Source: CAVUMR01 sp963742715 (GTDB lineage Bacteria > Actinomycetota > Actinomycetes > Mycobacteriales > Micromonosporaceae). From it: a stretch of DNA of 64,000 nt. Shown here piece after piece: positions 1-8,028 of this stretch. The notes under the pieces are model-generated. The model did not search any database. It was not told the DNA's origin and saw only the letters and a program-made list of their open reading frames with translations. Position 1 is the stretch's first letter. Every line of letters begins with the position of its first letter. Location: positions 248,001-312,000 of the forward strand of contig CAVUMR010000002.1 in the NCBI GenBank assembly GCA_963742715.1. Reading direction: 5' to 3'. The position numbers and the translations under genes are program-made.

Positions 1-530
1 AGGTGCACGAACGTGGGGCAGCCGGTGGGGCGCGACCGCGGGCGGTACACGTCGAGCAGGTTGCGCACCCCCGCGTCACCGTACGAGAGGTCGGCGATCC
101 GCTCGACATCACGGCGGCGGGCCCGGGCCGGGAGGAACAGGACCCGGGCGAACGAGGTACCGGGCCGCGGTGGAGAGGCTGTCCGCGCGTCCACGGTCGC
201 CTGCCAGCCGGTACCGAGACCCTCGTCCAGCGCCCGATCCAGCGCCCGGCCGGCCGTGGTCTGCCGCCAGCCGACGATCGCGAGTCCCGCCGCGGTCAGC
301 ACGCTCAGGCCGAGGGACAGCCAGCCGACCAGCGAGTCGACATCTCCCTGCCCGACGGCCAGCGCGGTCGCCGCGACCAGCCAGTACAGCCCGACCGCCG
401 GTACCTCGTTGAGCATGAAGCCGGCGTAGAAGCTCACGGTCGCGGCCACCGGTGACCGTCGACGCGGCGCCACCGCGCACCCGGTACCGAGGGCCAGGAT
501 GGTCGCGGACACGAGGTAGCCGTACGGCAC
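1..530 (-). CDS. Membrane-anchored alpha/beta hydrolase (carboxylesterase-like), 3' end cut by window
   Basis: The minus-strand frame starts at a GTG at 530 (an in-frame TAG lies four codons upstream) and stays open to base 1, so at least 176 residues are visible and the catalytic part is missing. The N-terminal half has hydrophobic stretches (about residues 2-20, 28-55 and 68-90), i.e. a small membrane region. It is followed by the segment DLSYGDAGVRNLLDVYRP and then TFVHL, which is the typical entry into an alpha/beta hydrolase esterase domain (the HGG oxyanion motif normally follows directly). It lies 53 bp downstream of the FAD oxidase gene on the same strand and may be the last operon member, but it also has its own leaderless-type promoter. 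Substrate unknown. Confidence 0.7.
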   Translation of the reverse strand, partial: MPYGYLVSATILALGTGCAVAPRRRSPVAATVSFYAGFMLNEVPAVGLYWLVAATALAVGQGDVDSLVGWLSLGLSVLTAAGLAIVGWRQTTAGRALDRALDEGLGTGWQATVDARTASPPRPGTSFARVLFLPARARRRDVERIADLSYGDAGVRNLLDVYRPRSRPTGCPTFVH

Positions 531-536
531 GGCTGG

Positions 537-542
537 ACGCTA
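537..542 (-). promoter_or_regulatory. Leaderless-type -10 element (TAGCGT) for the alpha/beta hydrolase
   Basis: TAGCGT matches TANNNT and ends exactly 6 nt before the GTG start at 530. No Shine-Dalgarno is visible. The same hexamer with the same 6-nt spacing precedes the lipase gene at 54594. Confidence 0.45.
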
Positions 543-583
543 GCAGCCACCGTCGCGGCACCGGCCGCAACCGGTGCTGCCGG

Positions 584-1915
584 TCAGTCGGCCGGTGGGA
601 GCTTTCCCGGATTGAGCAGGCCGTGCGGGTCGTACCGCCGGGCCGCCGACCGGATCGACTCCAGCGCCGGGCCGCCGAGCAGCCAGGTGTGCGGATCGAG
701 CACGAACACCCCCATCGCGCGCAGCCGGTCGATGCCGGCGTAGAGCCGGTCGGCACCGCGGAACTCGGACAGCAGCAGGCCGGCGAAGCCGTGCTCACCG
801 GCCGGATGTTCCGGGCTGGGCGGGCGCTCCCGGAAGCCGTCCAGGTGCAGCGTTCCGGCCGGCAGTACCGCCCGCACCGCGGCCGGATCGTCCACCAGCG
901 GTGCGCCGCCGACCTGCAGGTGACACAGCTCGGGTCGAGCCTTTCGCGCCCGCAGCGTGACGTGGTTGAACGCGAGCGTGCTGAGATAGCCGGCGCCGTC
1001 CGGGCGTACCGCGAGAACGTCAGCGCCATCGACCGCTTCCCGGGCGGCCGGCAGGCTCGACGCGGCCACGATCGCGCGCACGCTGTACCGGCCGGCCGCC
1101 AGCGCCGGGTCGGCCGGGAACAGAGCCACCACGGCCGGATCGTCGATCGACACGAGCCGGGGGAGGGGGTCGAGTCGCATCAGCGCCTGACCGGCCCGTA
1201 CCGCGGTCGCGTGGTCGTCGGCCGCGGCCAGCAGCGCCACCCAGTCCCGGGCCGGCGCCAGCCGTACCGTCGCACCGGCGATCACGCCGGTCACGCCGTA
1301 CGCGTGCAGGAATGGCGCACACGCCGCCCCGGTGACGGTCTCGACGGCCGGCGTGGAAGCGGCCGGGATGACGTCGAGTGAGGTGACGAAGCCGTCCCAC
1401 AGCCAGCCGTGCTGGATCGAGCCGATGCCGCCGGCTCCGCCGGCCAGGAACCCGCCGATCGTGCTGCCGACCGTGGTGGGCATCATCGCGAGCTCCTGGC
1501 CGGTACGCCGAGCCGCTGCCTCGATCGCCACGAAGGTGGCGCCGGCCTCCACGCGGGCGAGCCCGGCGGAGATCGCGAGCACCCGGTCCAACCGGCTGAG
1601 GTCGATCACCAGCCCGCCGGCCAGCGGCACCGCCTGGCCGTAGTTGCCGGTGCCCTGCCCGCGCGGCGTGACCGGCACCCGGTGCCGCACCGCGAGCCGC
1701 ACGGCGGCCACCAGCTCGTCCACTGTGGACGGATAGCAGACCAGGTCGGCCGGGTGGTCCGGCAGCCGGCCGGGCAGGATCGGCGACAGGTGGGAGAAGT
1801 CGGCGGACGCGGCCCGGCGGGCGGCCGGCTCGGTGCTCACCACGGCACCGAGCGCGGCCAACTCCGCCGCCAGCGCGGCAACGGCCGCCGGAGGAGGGCG
1901 GTGCGCAGCCGTCAC
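584..1915 (-). CDS. FAD-linked oxidase (PCMH/GlcD-like)
   Basis: 443 aa. The N-terminal half has the PCMH-type FAD-binding pattern: VCYPSTVDELVAAVRLA, then VTPRGQGTGNYGQAVPLAGG (flavin-pyrophosphate loop, about residues 83-102) and PTTVGSTIGGFLAGGAGGIG (about 145-165), as in glycolate-oxidase subunit D and other FAD_binding_4 enzymes. The C-terminal part ends RYDPHGLLNPGKLPP, the usual terminus of this family. The likely role is oxidation of a hydroxy-acid or related small molecule with covalently or tightly bound FAD. The GTG start overlaps the stop of the upstream binding-protein gene (GTGA), so it is translationally coupled to an ABC uptake operon and probably acts on the imported compound or a product of it. 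Substrate is not deducible. Confidence 0.85.
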   Translation of the reverse strand: MTAAHRPPPAAVAALAAELAALGAVVSTEPAARRAASADFSHLSPILPGRLPDHPADLVCYPSTVDELVAAVRLAVRHRVPVTPRGQGTGNYGQAVPLAGGLVIDLSRLDRVLAISAGLARVEAGATFVAIEAAARRTGQELAMMPTTVGSTIGGFLAGGAGGIGSIQHGWLWDGFVTSLDVIPAASTPAVETVTGAACAPFLHAYGVTGVIAGATVRLAPARDWVALLAAADDHATAVRAGQALMRLDPLPRLVSIDDPAVVALFPADPALAAGRYSVRAIVAASSLPAAREAVDGADVLAVRPDGAGYLSTLAFNHVTLRARKARPELCHLQVGGAPLVDDPAAVRAVLPAGTLHLDGFRERPPSPEHPAGEHGFAGLLLSEFRGADRLYAGIDRLRAMGVFVLDPHTWLLGGPALESIRSAARRYDPHGLLNPGKLPPAD

Positions 1916-3138
1916 GGCATCCCGATGGACTCGTCCAGGAACTCGTTCGTGGCCAGGTCGCCCGGTTTGAGGTTCGCCTTCATGTCCTTGCGCTGGGTCA
2001 CGTAGATCGGCCGGACGATCTCGATCACCCGCTGGATCCGGCTCGGGTCGAAGTCGCCCAAGGTCTTGTCGTCACCGTTGCCGACCATGCCGAGCTTCAA
2101 CTGCTGGTCCACGCTGAACTGGGCCTGGTCGGCGCTGTAGGTGAAGCCGACCTTGTACGCGTCGACCAGCTTCACGATCAGGTCGTTGGTGGACTTCGCG
2201 TCCTGTACGTACTCGACCTGCGACCGCTGGAGGATCGGTACCAGCTTGCGCAGGCACGGCGACAGCTTCTCCTTGTCGCCGGAGCGGATCACGATCGTCT
2301 CGGGGTAGATCGGGTACCCGGTGTCGTGGATCAACTGGAACTGCACCGGCCGCTTCCACTGCGGCAGCAGCTTCTCGTACAGCAGCGGTTCGTTGGTCGC
2401 GAAGCCCTGCTGGGCCACCTTGCCCTTGGTCGACACGTACCGGGCCGGTGACCCGTCGTACGACCCGTCGACCTGGCTCTTGCGCAGGATGCCGGTACCG
2501 GTCAGGAAGTCCATGTACGTGGCGCCCTTGAAGTACAGCACCGTCGTGTCGGTCTGCCCGATGTCCACAATGGAGTGGAACTCCGGGTGCTCCTTCGGGT
2601 CCCACATGATCATGTACGGCGCGATGTCGAACGGGGTGACCACGCCGAGCACCGGTTGCTTGGCCGACAGCGCGATCGCGTCGTCGGTCGCCACCTGCCC
2701 GAGCGTGATGCTCGGGTCGGCGTACATCTGGGTGCCGGCGTTCTGGAAGCCGGTCGCCGGGCCGCCGGCCCGGATCTCGATCTGCACGCCGGTGTCCTTG
2801 CCGCCGGCGACCAGCGGGCCGACGACCTTCTTGTGCCCCTCGTCGATCTGGTACCCCTCGCCGACCAGGTGGTACAGCGCGCCGTGCTCGGCCTCCGGAA
2901 TCCAGGCGGACTGGATCACCACGGTGTCCGGGCAGTCCGCCGACAGGTCGATCGAGCCGGTACCGCGGCTCAGCGTCGGGGCCGGATTCGCGTCGTCGTC
3001 TCCGCTGGTACAGCCGGTCGCGGCGAGCGACCCGATCAGCAGGGCCGCCAGCGGCAGTAGCCACCGCCGCCGACCCGCGCGGAGCCCGGCCGGCATCGAC
3101 CGGGTCGGCCGCGTTCTGGTTGTCGCGGATGTGGTCAT
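1912..3138 (-). CDS. ABC transporter substrate-binding lipoprotein, NitT/TauT/THI5-like
   Basis: 408 aa. An Arg-rich n-region and hydrophobic segment (about 26-40) end in the lipobox LAATGC with Cys43, so this is an exported lipoprotein. The mature part (DTVVIQSAWIPEAEHGALYHL, then DPSITLGQVATDDAIAL and PYMIMWDP) resembles NMT1/THI5-type solute-binding proteins that deliver small molecules to TauC/SsuC-like permeases. The start is fixed by AAGGAG 5 nt before ATG. It follows the permease gene by 72 bp and overlaps the FAD oxidase start by 4 bp. The family carries nitrate, sulfonates, thiamine precursors and similar ligands; the enzymes in this operon point to an N-containing heterocycle or amide, which is inference. 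Confidence 0.85.
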   Translation of the reverse strand: MTTSATTRTRPTRSMPAGLRAGRRRWLLPLAALLIGSLAATGCTSGDDDANPAPTLSRGTGSIDLSADCPDTVVIQSAWIPEAEHGALYHLVGEGYQIDEGHKKVVGPLVAGGKDTGVQIEIRAGGPATGFQNAGTQMYADPSITLGQVATDDAIALSAKQPVLGVVTPFDIAPYMIMWDPKEHPEFHSIVDIGQTDTTVLYFKGATYMDFLTGTGILRKSQVDGSYDGSPARYVSTKGKVAQQGFATNEPLLYEKLLPQWKRPVQFQLIHDTGYPIYPETIVIRSGDKEKLSPCLRKLVPILQRSQVEYVQDAKSTNDLIVKLVDAYKVGFTYSADQAQFSVDQQLKLGMVGNGDDKTLGDFDPSRIQRVIEIVRPIYVTQRKDMKANLKPGDLATNEFLDESIGMP

Positions 3139-3210
3139 CGTGCTCCTTAAGGGGACTGGCTGGGTCTCAGCTATTCGGAGGTGAGCGATTCGGGGGTAGA
3201 CGGTCGGGTG

Positions 3211-4131
3211 TTACGACGAGCGGTCCTGCGCGGACTCGTGCCAACCGCCGACGAGCTGGCGGGCCAGGAAGCCGAACAGCCAGAACACGACGATGCCGAG
3301 CAGGCAGGACAGGATCACCGCGGCGAACAGCTGCTCGGACTGCAGCCGCTGCCGGTACAGGTCGAGCAGGACGCCGATCCCCGGTTCGCCCTGCTTGAAG
3401 AAGAAGTCGCCGACGATCGCGCCGACCACGGACAGCCCGCCGGAGATGCGCAGGCCGGTGAAGATCGCCGGCAGCGCGGTGGGCAGCGCGAGCTTGACCA
3501 GCCGGCGCCGCCGGCCCGCCCGGTGCAGCCGGAACAGCTCGCTGTGGCCGGTGGGCACCGACCGCAGCCCGAACAGCGTGTTCGCGATCATCGGGAACAG
3601 CGCGATCAGCACGCACACCAGCACCCGGCTGGACATTCCGAAGCCGAACCAGAAGCCGAACAGCGGTACCAGCGCGAGAATCGGCACGGTCTGCAGCACC
3701 ACGAAGTACGGGTACAGCGACCGCTCCAGCCAGGACGCCTGGGTCATCAGTACGGCCAGCCCGATGCCGAGCACCGCCGCGATCCCGAGCCCGAGCATCG
3801 CCACCTCGGCCGACAGGGCGAGACCGCGCAACAGCTCGGCGCGGTTGTGCCGGTCGAGGAAGCCGACGGTGAGCACGTCGTGCGGTGGCGGCAGCAGGAA
3901 CCGCCGGTCCGCGTCGAGGACCAGATAACTCATCGTGTACCAGCCTGAGAGCACCGCCACCAGCACGACGATCGGCGGCAGCAGCCGGCGCACCACAAGC
4001 CTCACACTGTGCTGCCTGGTTCGCTGCTGGCTGATTTGCTGCTGGCTGGTTCGCTGCTGGCTGGTTCGCTGCTGGCTGGTTCGCTGCTGGCTGGTTTGCT
4101 GCTGGCAGGTTCGCTCGCGGGGCTCGCTCAT
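3211..4131 (-). CDS. ABC transporter permease (TauC/SsuC-like)
   Basis: 306 aa, about six membrane spans starting near residue 50. The cytoplasmic coupling (EAA-type) loop is visible as LALPTALPAIFTGLRISGG, followed by VVGAIVGDFFF, typical of NitT/TauT-class permeases. The first 40 residues are unusual: a repeated pentapeptide TSQQR/TSQQQ encoded by seven 15-bp repeats (4016-4120), upstream of the first membrane span. The ATG overlaps the ATPase stop (ATGA). The gene pairs with the ATPase at 4128-5030 and the binding proteins on either side. An initiation site downstream of the repeats cannot be excluded, but none has a clear ribosome site. Confidence 0.9.
   Translation of the reverse strand: MSEPRERTCQQQTSQQRTSQQRTSQQRTSQQQISQQRTRQHSVRLVVRRLLPPIVVLVAVLSGWYTMSYLVLDADRRFLLPPPHDVLTVGFLDRHNRAELLRGLALSAEVAMLGLGIAAVLGIGLAVLMTQASWLERSLYPYFVVLQTVPILALVPLFGFWFGFGMSSRVLVCVLIALFPMIANTLFGLRSVPTGHSELFRLHRAGRRRRLVKLALPTALPAIFTGLRISGGLSVVGAIVGDFFFKQGEPGIGVLLDLYRQRLQSEQLFAAVILSCLLGIVVFWLFGFLARQLVGGWHESAQDRSS
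4016..4120. repeat. 15-bp tandem repeat, 7 units, encoding the permease N-terminus
   Basis: Seven consecutive 15-bp units based on ctggttcgctgctgg, read on the minus strand as TSQQR/TSQQQ repeats at the extreme 5' end of the permease gene. The third to fifth copies are identical, indicating recent expansion. Confidence 0.95.
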
Positions 4132-5030
4132 GACGACCCCCCACCGCGCGGGCGCGGGGACGGCCGGCGGTCGGTACCGCTGCCGCGTCCGGCCGTTCGC
4201 AGGTCCGCGGAGATCCGGGCGGCCAGTACCGCGAACTCCGGCTCGTACCGCAGCTCGGGTGGTCGCGGGTAGCCGAACGGGACCGCCACGTCGGCCACGA
4301 TCCGCCCCGGCCGCTCGGAGAGCACCAGCACCCGGCTGGACAGGTACACCGCCTCGGTGACCGAGTGGGTGACCAGCACGGCGCCGAACCGGTCCGCGAC
4401 GAACAGTGCCTGCAACTCGTCGCCCAGCCGTTCCCGGGTCAGCTCGTCCAGTGCCCCGAAGGGCTCGTCCAGCAGCAGCAACTCTGGTCGCAGCGTGAGG
4501 GTCCGGGCCAGCGACACCCGCATCCGCATGCCGCCGGACAGGGTGCGGGGACGGTGCCGGGTGAACTCGGCCAGCCCGACCCGGTCGATCGCCTCGGCGA
4601 CCCGCTCCCGCCGTTCGTGCCTGGGCATCCCGTGCAGCTCGCAGAGGAGTCCGACGTTGCGCGCCACGCTGCGCCAGGGCAGCAGGGTCGGGTCCTGGAA
4701 GACGTACCCGAGACGACGGGTGCTGACCGCGGCCCGGCCCGTCGTCGGCGTCACCAGCCCGCAGCCGATCCGCAGCAGCGTGCTCTTGCCGCAGCCGGAC
4801 GGGCCGACCACGCTGACGAACTCGCCGCGCTCGACGGACAGGTCGACCGGGCGCAGCGCGGCGGTGCGGTCCGGATACACCTTCGAGATCCCGGCCATCC
4901 GCAGCAGTGGCCCGGTCGGCCCGGGGGTCGGCCCGGTGGGGGTGGCCATCCCGGGGGTCGGCCCGGTGGGGGTGGCCGTCCCGGGGGTCGGCCCGGTGGG
5001 GGTGGCCGGCCCGGCTACGGGTCCGGTCAT
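4128..5030 (-). CDS. ABC transporter ATPase (TauB/SsuB-like)
   Basis: 300 aa, cytoplasmic nucleotide-binding subunit. Visible motifs: Walker A GPSGCGKST (76-84), Q-loop in YVFQDPTLLPW (Q112), signature LSGGM (164-168), Walker B LLLLDEP (184-190), and switch His in VTHSVTEA (H222). This is the complete set for an active importer ATPase of the nitrate/taurine class. The first 40 residues are a low-complexity Pro/Thr/Gly extension made of three 10-residue copies of a TPTGPTPG-type unit; homologues start near residue 42, so this is an N-terminal expansion. ATG and stop overlap both neighbours by 4 bp, showing tight coupling with the amidohydrolase upstream and permease downstream. Confidence 0.92.
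   Translation of the reverse strand: MTGPVAGPATPTGPTPGTATPTGPTPGMATPTGPTPGPTGPLLRMAGISKVYPDRTAALRPVDLSVERGEFVSVVGPSGCGKSTLLRIGCGLVTPTTGRAAVSTRRLGYVFQDPTLLPWRSVARNVGLLCELHGMPRHERRERVAEAIDRVGLAEFTRHRPRTLSGGMRMRVSLARTLTLRPELLLLDEPFGALDELTRERLGDELQALFVADRFGAVLVTHSVTEAVYLSSRVLVLSERPGRIVADVAVPFGYPRPPELRYEPEFAVLAARISADLRTAGRGSGTDRRPSPRPRGGGSS
4921..5010. repeat. 30-bp tandem repeat, 3 units, encoding the ATPase N-terminus
   Basis: Three exact-length 30-bp copies (4921-4950, 4951-4980, 4981-5010) differing at only a few bases near the unit end; each encodes a 10-residue ATPTGPTPG-type block in the ATPase N-terminal extension. Confidence 0.95.
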
Positions 5031-6304
5031 GCCCGTACCAGCCGGGTGTGCGCGACGACCCGGCCGCGATGGATGACCAGCCGGTCGGGTGGCGCGACGG
5101 CCACCGCTTCGCGGACGGTACGGGCCGGCACCGCGAGCAGCTCGGCCGGCGCGCCGGGGCGCACCTGTACCGCCGGCAGGCCGATCGCCGCGCGGGCGTC
5201 CCGGCTCACCGCCGCGTACGCGTCGGCCGGGTCGTCGTGGCTGGCCAGGATCAGCAGCGACGCGGTGTCGAACGGGTCACCCCGGCCGATGCTGTTGAAC
5301 GGGTCCTGCACGTTGTCGCCGCCGGCGGCCACGGTGACCCCGGCCGCCCGCAGCGCGCGTACCGCCGTGAGCCCGCGCGGCGGGGCCGTCGTCACGTCTC
5401 TGGCCTGCAGGTACAGGTTGGTCTGCGGCAGGCACACCACCGCGATACCGGCCGCGGCAACGGCCGCGCACACCCGGTCGGTCACCTCCGGAGGCTGCAT
5501 GCCGAGGCTCACGCAGTGGCTCGCCACCGCGCCATAGGTGAACCCGGTACCGGTCACCAGCGCGGCGTACGACTCCAGCGTGAGTACGGCCGGGTCGAGA
5601 GTCTCGTCGGTGTGCAGGTCGATCGGCCTGCGGTACTCCGCCGCGAGGTCGAGGACGATCCGCTGGTACCCGACCGGATCCGGGTCGAGGTGCGGACAGC
5701 CACCGGCCGCGTCCGCGCCGGCCGCCAGCGCGTCGCGCAGCAGCGCCCGGTTGTCCGCGCCGGCCACTCCGGTCAGCGGTACGTCGGTGAACGCGACGAG
5801 TTGCAGGTCCAGTAGATCCGCGACCGCCGCGCGCACCTCGATCAGCGCGTCCAGCGCGCGCAGGCCCAGGTCGGTACCGATGTCGACGTGGCTGCGTACC
5901 GCGGTGGCGCCGCGCTCGGAGTAGCCGCGGACCGCCCGGGTGGCGCGTTCGACCACCTCGTCCCGGGCCAGCCCGCCGCGGTACGCCAGCCAGGCGGTGA
6001 CCGCCCCGGCGAGGTCGCCGGCCGGGTTCTCCACCTCGGCGGCGGTGAGCGCCTTGTCCAGATGCGCGTGCGGTTCCACCAGCGCGGGCAGCAGCAACTG
6101 CCCGGTCAGGTCGAGTTCGACGGAACCGGCCCCGCCCTGTCCGGCCGGGTCGATCCGGCTGATCACGCCGTCCGCCAGCGCGACATCGGCGGTCCGGCCG
6201 TCCGGCAGCGTCGCCGACCGCAGCACCAGCTCGGCCGTGGGTGCGCCGGCTGGGAGGAGTGGCGATCCGGCCGGTGCGGGGGTGGGCGGATGGTCAGCGG
6301 TCAT
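5027..6304 (-). CDS. Amidohydrolase, cytosine-deaminase-like
   Basis: 425 aa metal-dependent hydrolase of the amidohydrolase superfamily, TIM barrel. Metal ligands are visible: PHAHLDKA (H79, H81), then DLHTDE, SHCVS and the late aspartate in AAGGDNVQDPF, the CodA/cytosine-deaminase-like pattern. Family members deaminate or hydrolyse cyclic C-N bonds (cytosine, creatinine, isoguanine, atrazine-type rings); which ring is used here cannot be read. The ATG at 6304 is chosen because upstream in-frame sequence belongs to the overlapping lipoprotein gene and the start forms an ATGA overlap with its stop. The gene sits between two ABC components, so imported substrate is probably its target. Confidence 0.85.
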   Translation of the reverse strand: MTADHPPTPAPAGSPLLPAGAPTAELVLRSATLPDGRTADVALADGVISRIDPAGQGGAGSVELDLTGQLLLPALVEPHAHLDKALTAAEVENPAGDLAGAVTAWLAYRGGLARDEVVERATRAVRGYSERGATAVRSHVDIGTDLGLRALDALIEVRAAVADLLDLQLVAFTDVPLTGVAGADNRALLRDALAAGADAAGGCPHLDPDPVGYQRIVLDLAAEYRRPIDLHTDETLDPAVLTLESYAALVTGTGFTYGAVASHCVSLGMQPPEVTDRVCAAVAAAGIAVVCLPQTNLYLQARDVTTAPPRGLTAVRALRAAGVTVAAGGDNVQDPFNSIGRGDPFDTASLLILASHDDPADAYAAVSRDARAAIGLPAVQVRPGAPAELLAVPARTVREAVAVAPPDRLVIHRGRVVAHTRLVRA

Positions 6305-7611
6305 GGTCGTTGGCTGTCCGGCGACGGTGACGGCGACGGCCGGATCCACACCGGTGGGGTGCGCGCCAGCTCGGGTGGGAACACGAGCCGGAACTTCCCG
6401 CCGGCGCGCTGCTCGACGACGCCGCCGGCCAGCACGTTCTGCCCGCCGGCGGAGAAGCGCACGCCGTCCCACGGCATGATCGTGTCCCCGCCGGGCAGCC
6501 GCAGGTTGATAAGTGCCGACCGGACCGCGCCGGCGCTCGCGGTACCGGCCTCGTCCATCGCGATCGCCAGGGTGAGCACGGCGGTGAACGCCTGCACCGC
6601 CGGTTCGGTGATCGCCTCGCCGTACCGCGCGGCGTACAACCGGGCGACGGCCTGCGCGGTCGGGTTGCGTTCGGTGTAGTCGGTGGACCAGCCACCGATC
6701 CGTAGCAGGTTCGGGTACGTGCCGGCGGGACCGCGCTTGAGCGCCGCGTCCGAGTACCCCGGTCCCCAGCCGAGCACCGGCGCGGACAGGTCCGCGTCCC
6801 GGAGTACCGCGTCGGCGGTCGTCGCGTCCGCGACGGACGCCGCGACCGCCACCACCGCGTCGGGCTCCGCGTCCGTCAACTGCGTGACCGCGCGGTCGGC
6901 CGCGCTCCCGCCACCGGGCGACGGCGAGTCGTCGTCGACCGTCACATCGGCCACCACCTGATGACCGGCGTTCGCGGCCAACTGCTGCACGGTGCGGGTC
7001 AGCGTGATCGCCCTGGGGTCGCTCGAGTGCAGAATGGCCACCCGGCCGGGCGCGGTGTCGGACTGTTGCCGCCGGAGCAGCGAAAACGCGGCTTCGCCAA
7101 TCATCTCGTCGCTGGCCGCGGTCCGGAAGTACCAGTCGAGCCCGAGCGCGGTGAGGTACCCGGCGGAGCTCCGCGCGTCCAGTACCGGGATGCGCATCCG
7201 CTCGGTGCGCTGTGCGGCGGCCGCGGCGACGCTGTCCGCCTCCGCCAGTACCAGTGCGCTCACCCGCTCCTGGCTGGTCAGCCGGAGGGCCTCGGTGGTG
7301 GCCCGGTCGGTGTCCCCGGTGCTGTCGGCGATCGTCAGCGACAGCCGCGCTCCGTCCAGCCCGGCCAGCCCCTCGTTGCGGGCCAGTGGGAGCCGCAGCG
7401 ACGGGTTCCGGTCGTTCACCACGTCGGCGGCGAGCCGGGCGCCCTGTACGGCGTCCACGCCGGCCGGGGCGTCCGGGCCGGACAGCGGCGCGAGGATCCC
7501 GACCCGTACCGGCTCGGCCGCCGGCAGGGTCCGGACCGTGGTGTCGGTACAGGCCGACAGGCAGACGCCGGCTACCGCGGCTGCCGCGAGCCAGCGCGAG
7601 AACATGCGCAT
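6301..7611 (-). CDS. Branched-chain-type ABC substrate-binding lipoprotein (Peripla_BP_6-like)
   Basis: 436 aa. A short signal MRMFSRWLAAAAVAGVCL leads to lipobox LSAC with Cys21. The mature domain begins VRVGILAPLSGPDAPAG, the hallmark of Leu/Ile/Val-type (type I fold) receptors, and contains GARLAADVVN and GWGPGYSDAAL. The ATG at 7611 is preceded by GGGAGG 10 nt upstream; an ATG two codons later is possible. It is the first gene of the minus-strand operon and overlaps the amidohydrolase start. No LIV-type permease is present; the only permease is of the TauC class, whose own binding protein lies at 1912-3138. This one may feed another transporter or act as a ligand sensor. Confidence 0.85.
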   Translation of the reverse strand: MRMFSRWLAAAAVAGVCLSACTDTTVRTLPAAEPVRVGILAPLSGPDAPAGVDAVQGARLAADVVNDRNPSLRLPLARNEGLAGLDGARLSLTIADSTGDTDRATTEALRLTSQERVSALVLAEADSVAAAAAQRTERMRIPVLDARSSAGYLTALGLDWYFRTAASDEMIGEAAFSLLRRQQSDTAPGRVAILHSSDPRAITLTRTVQQLAANAGHQVVADVTVDDDSPSPGGGSAADRAVTQLTDAEPDAVVAVAASVADATTADAVLRDADLSAPVLGWGPGYSDAALKRGPAGTYPNLLRIGGWSTDYTERNPTAQAVARLYAARYGEAITEPAVQAFTAVLTLAIAMDEAGTASAGAVRSALINLRLPGGDTIMPWDGVRFSAGGQNVLAGGVVEQRAGGKFRLVFPPELARTPPVWIRPSPSPSPDSQRP

Positions 7612-8028
7612 CCCGCCGGTTCCTCCCGGGGTACGGCCGGTCCGGCACGGAGACCGGCCCGGCAGGTGGGTCCGCGACGGGTGCCGGCTAGCCATGCCGT
7701 GCCAGACGGTGCCATCATCGCGATGCTGTGCACGTCCTCGATCACTGAGGGTGAACCACCGCGAAGATATCGAAGAGTTGCCGTGTCGTGCATTTCGGGC
7801 TGTACCCGGTTGCTCACCTGCGGGACGGTCAGTCCCCGGGATGCCCGGACGCGCCATTGTCGACCACTGACCAGTACGGTTTCAATCCCGACGATTCATC
7901 GACGACCCGACGATTCATCGACGAATAGACATCACCGACACGCGCCACGCACGTTGACCTAGTCAGCGCCTCGCGCTGGTCGGACCAGGGCGGCGGCAGG
8001 GAACAGGCCACCGGCACGGGGAGGAGCT
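7612..8028. promoter_or_regulatory. Divergent intergenic region between the uptake operon and the conservon
   Basis: 417 bp without a convincing gene. It must hold the promoters of the minus-strand operon and of cvnA. The right third is less G+C-rich than its surroundings and contains a perfect 19-bp tandem duplication (7888-7925) and a possible regulatory tract gttgacctagtcag (7953-7966). Individual -35/-10 boxes are not certain. Confidence 0.5.
7888..7925. repeat. Perfect 19-bp direct repeat upstream of the conservon
   Basis: Two contiguous identical copies of cccgacgattcatcgacga. Inside each copy, cgacga/tcgtcg-like half-sites recur. It lies about 105 bp before the cvnA start and could be a regulator-binding site or another member of the short tandem repeats of this window. 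Confidence 0.85.

Noticed and set aside
6305..7648. Upstream extension of the amidohydrolase frame
   Set aside because: The frame is open but antiparallel-free low-complexity sequence lying within the lipoprotein gene; the conserved domain and the ATGA overlap place the start at 6304.
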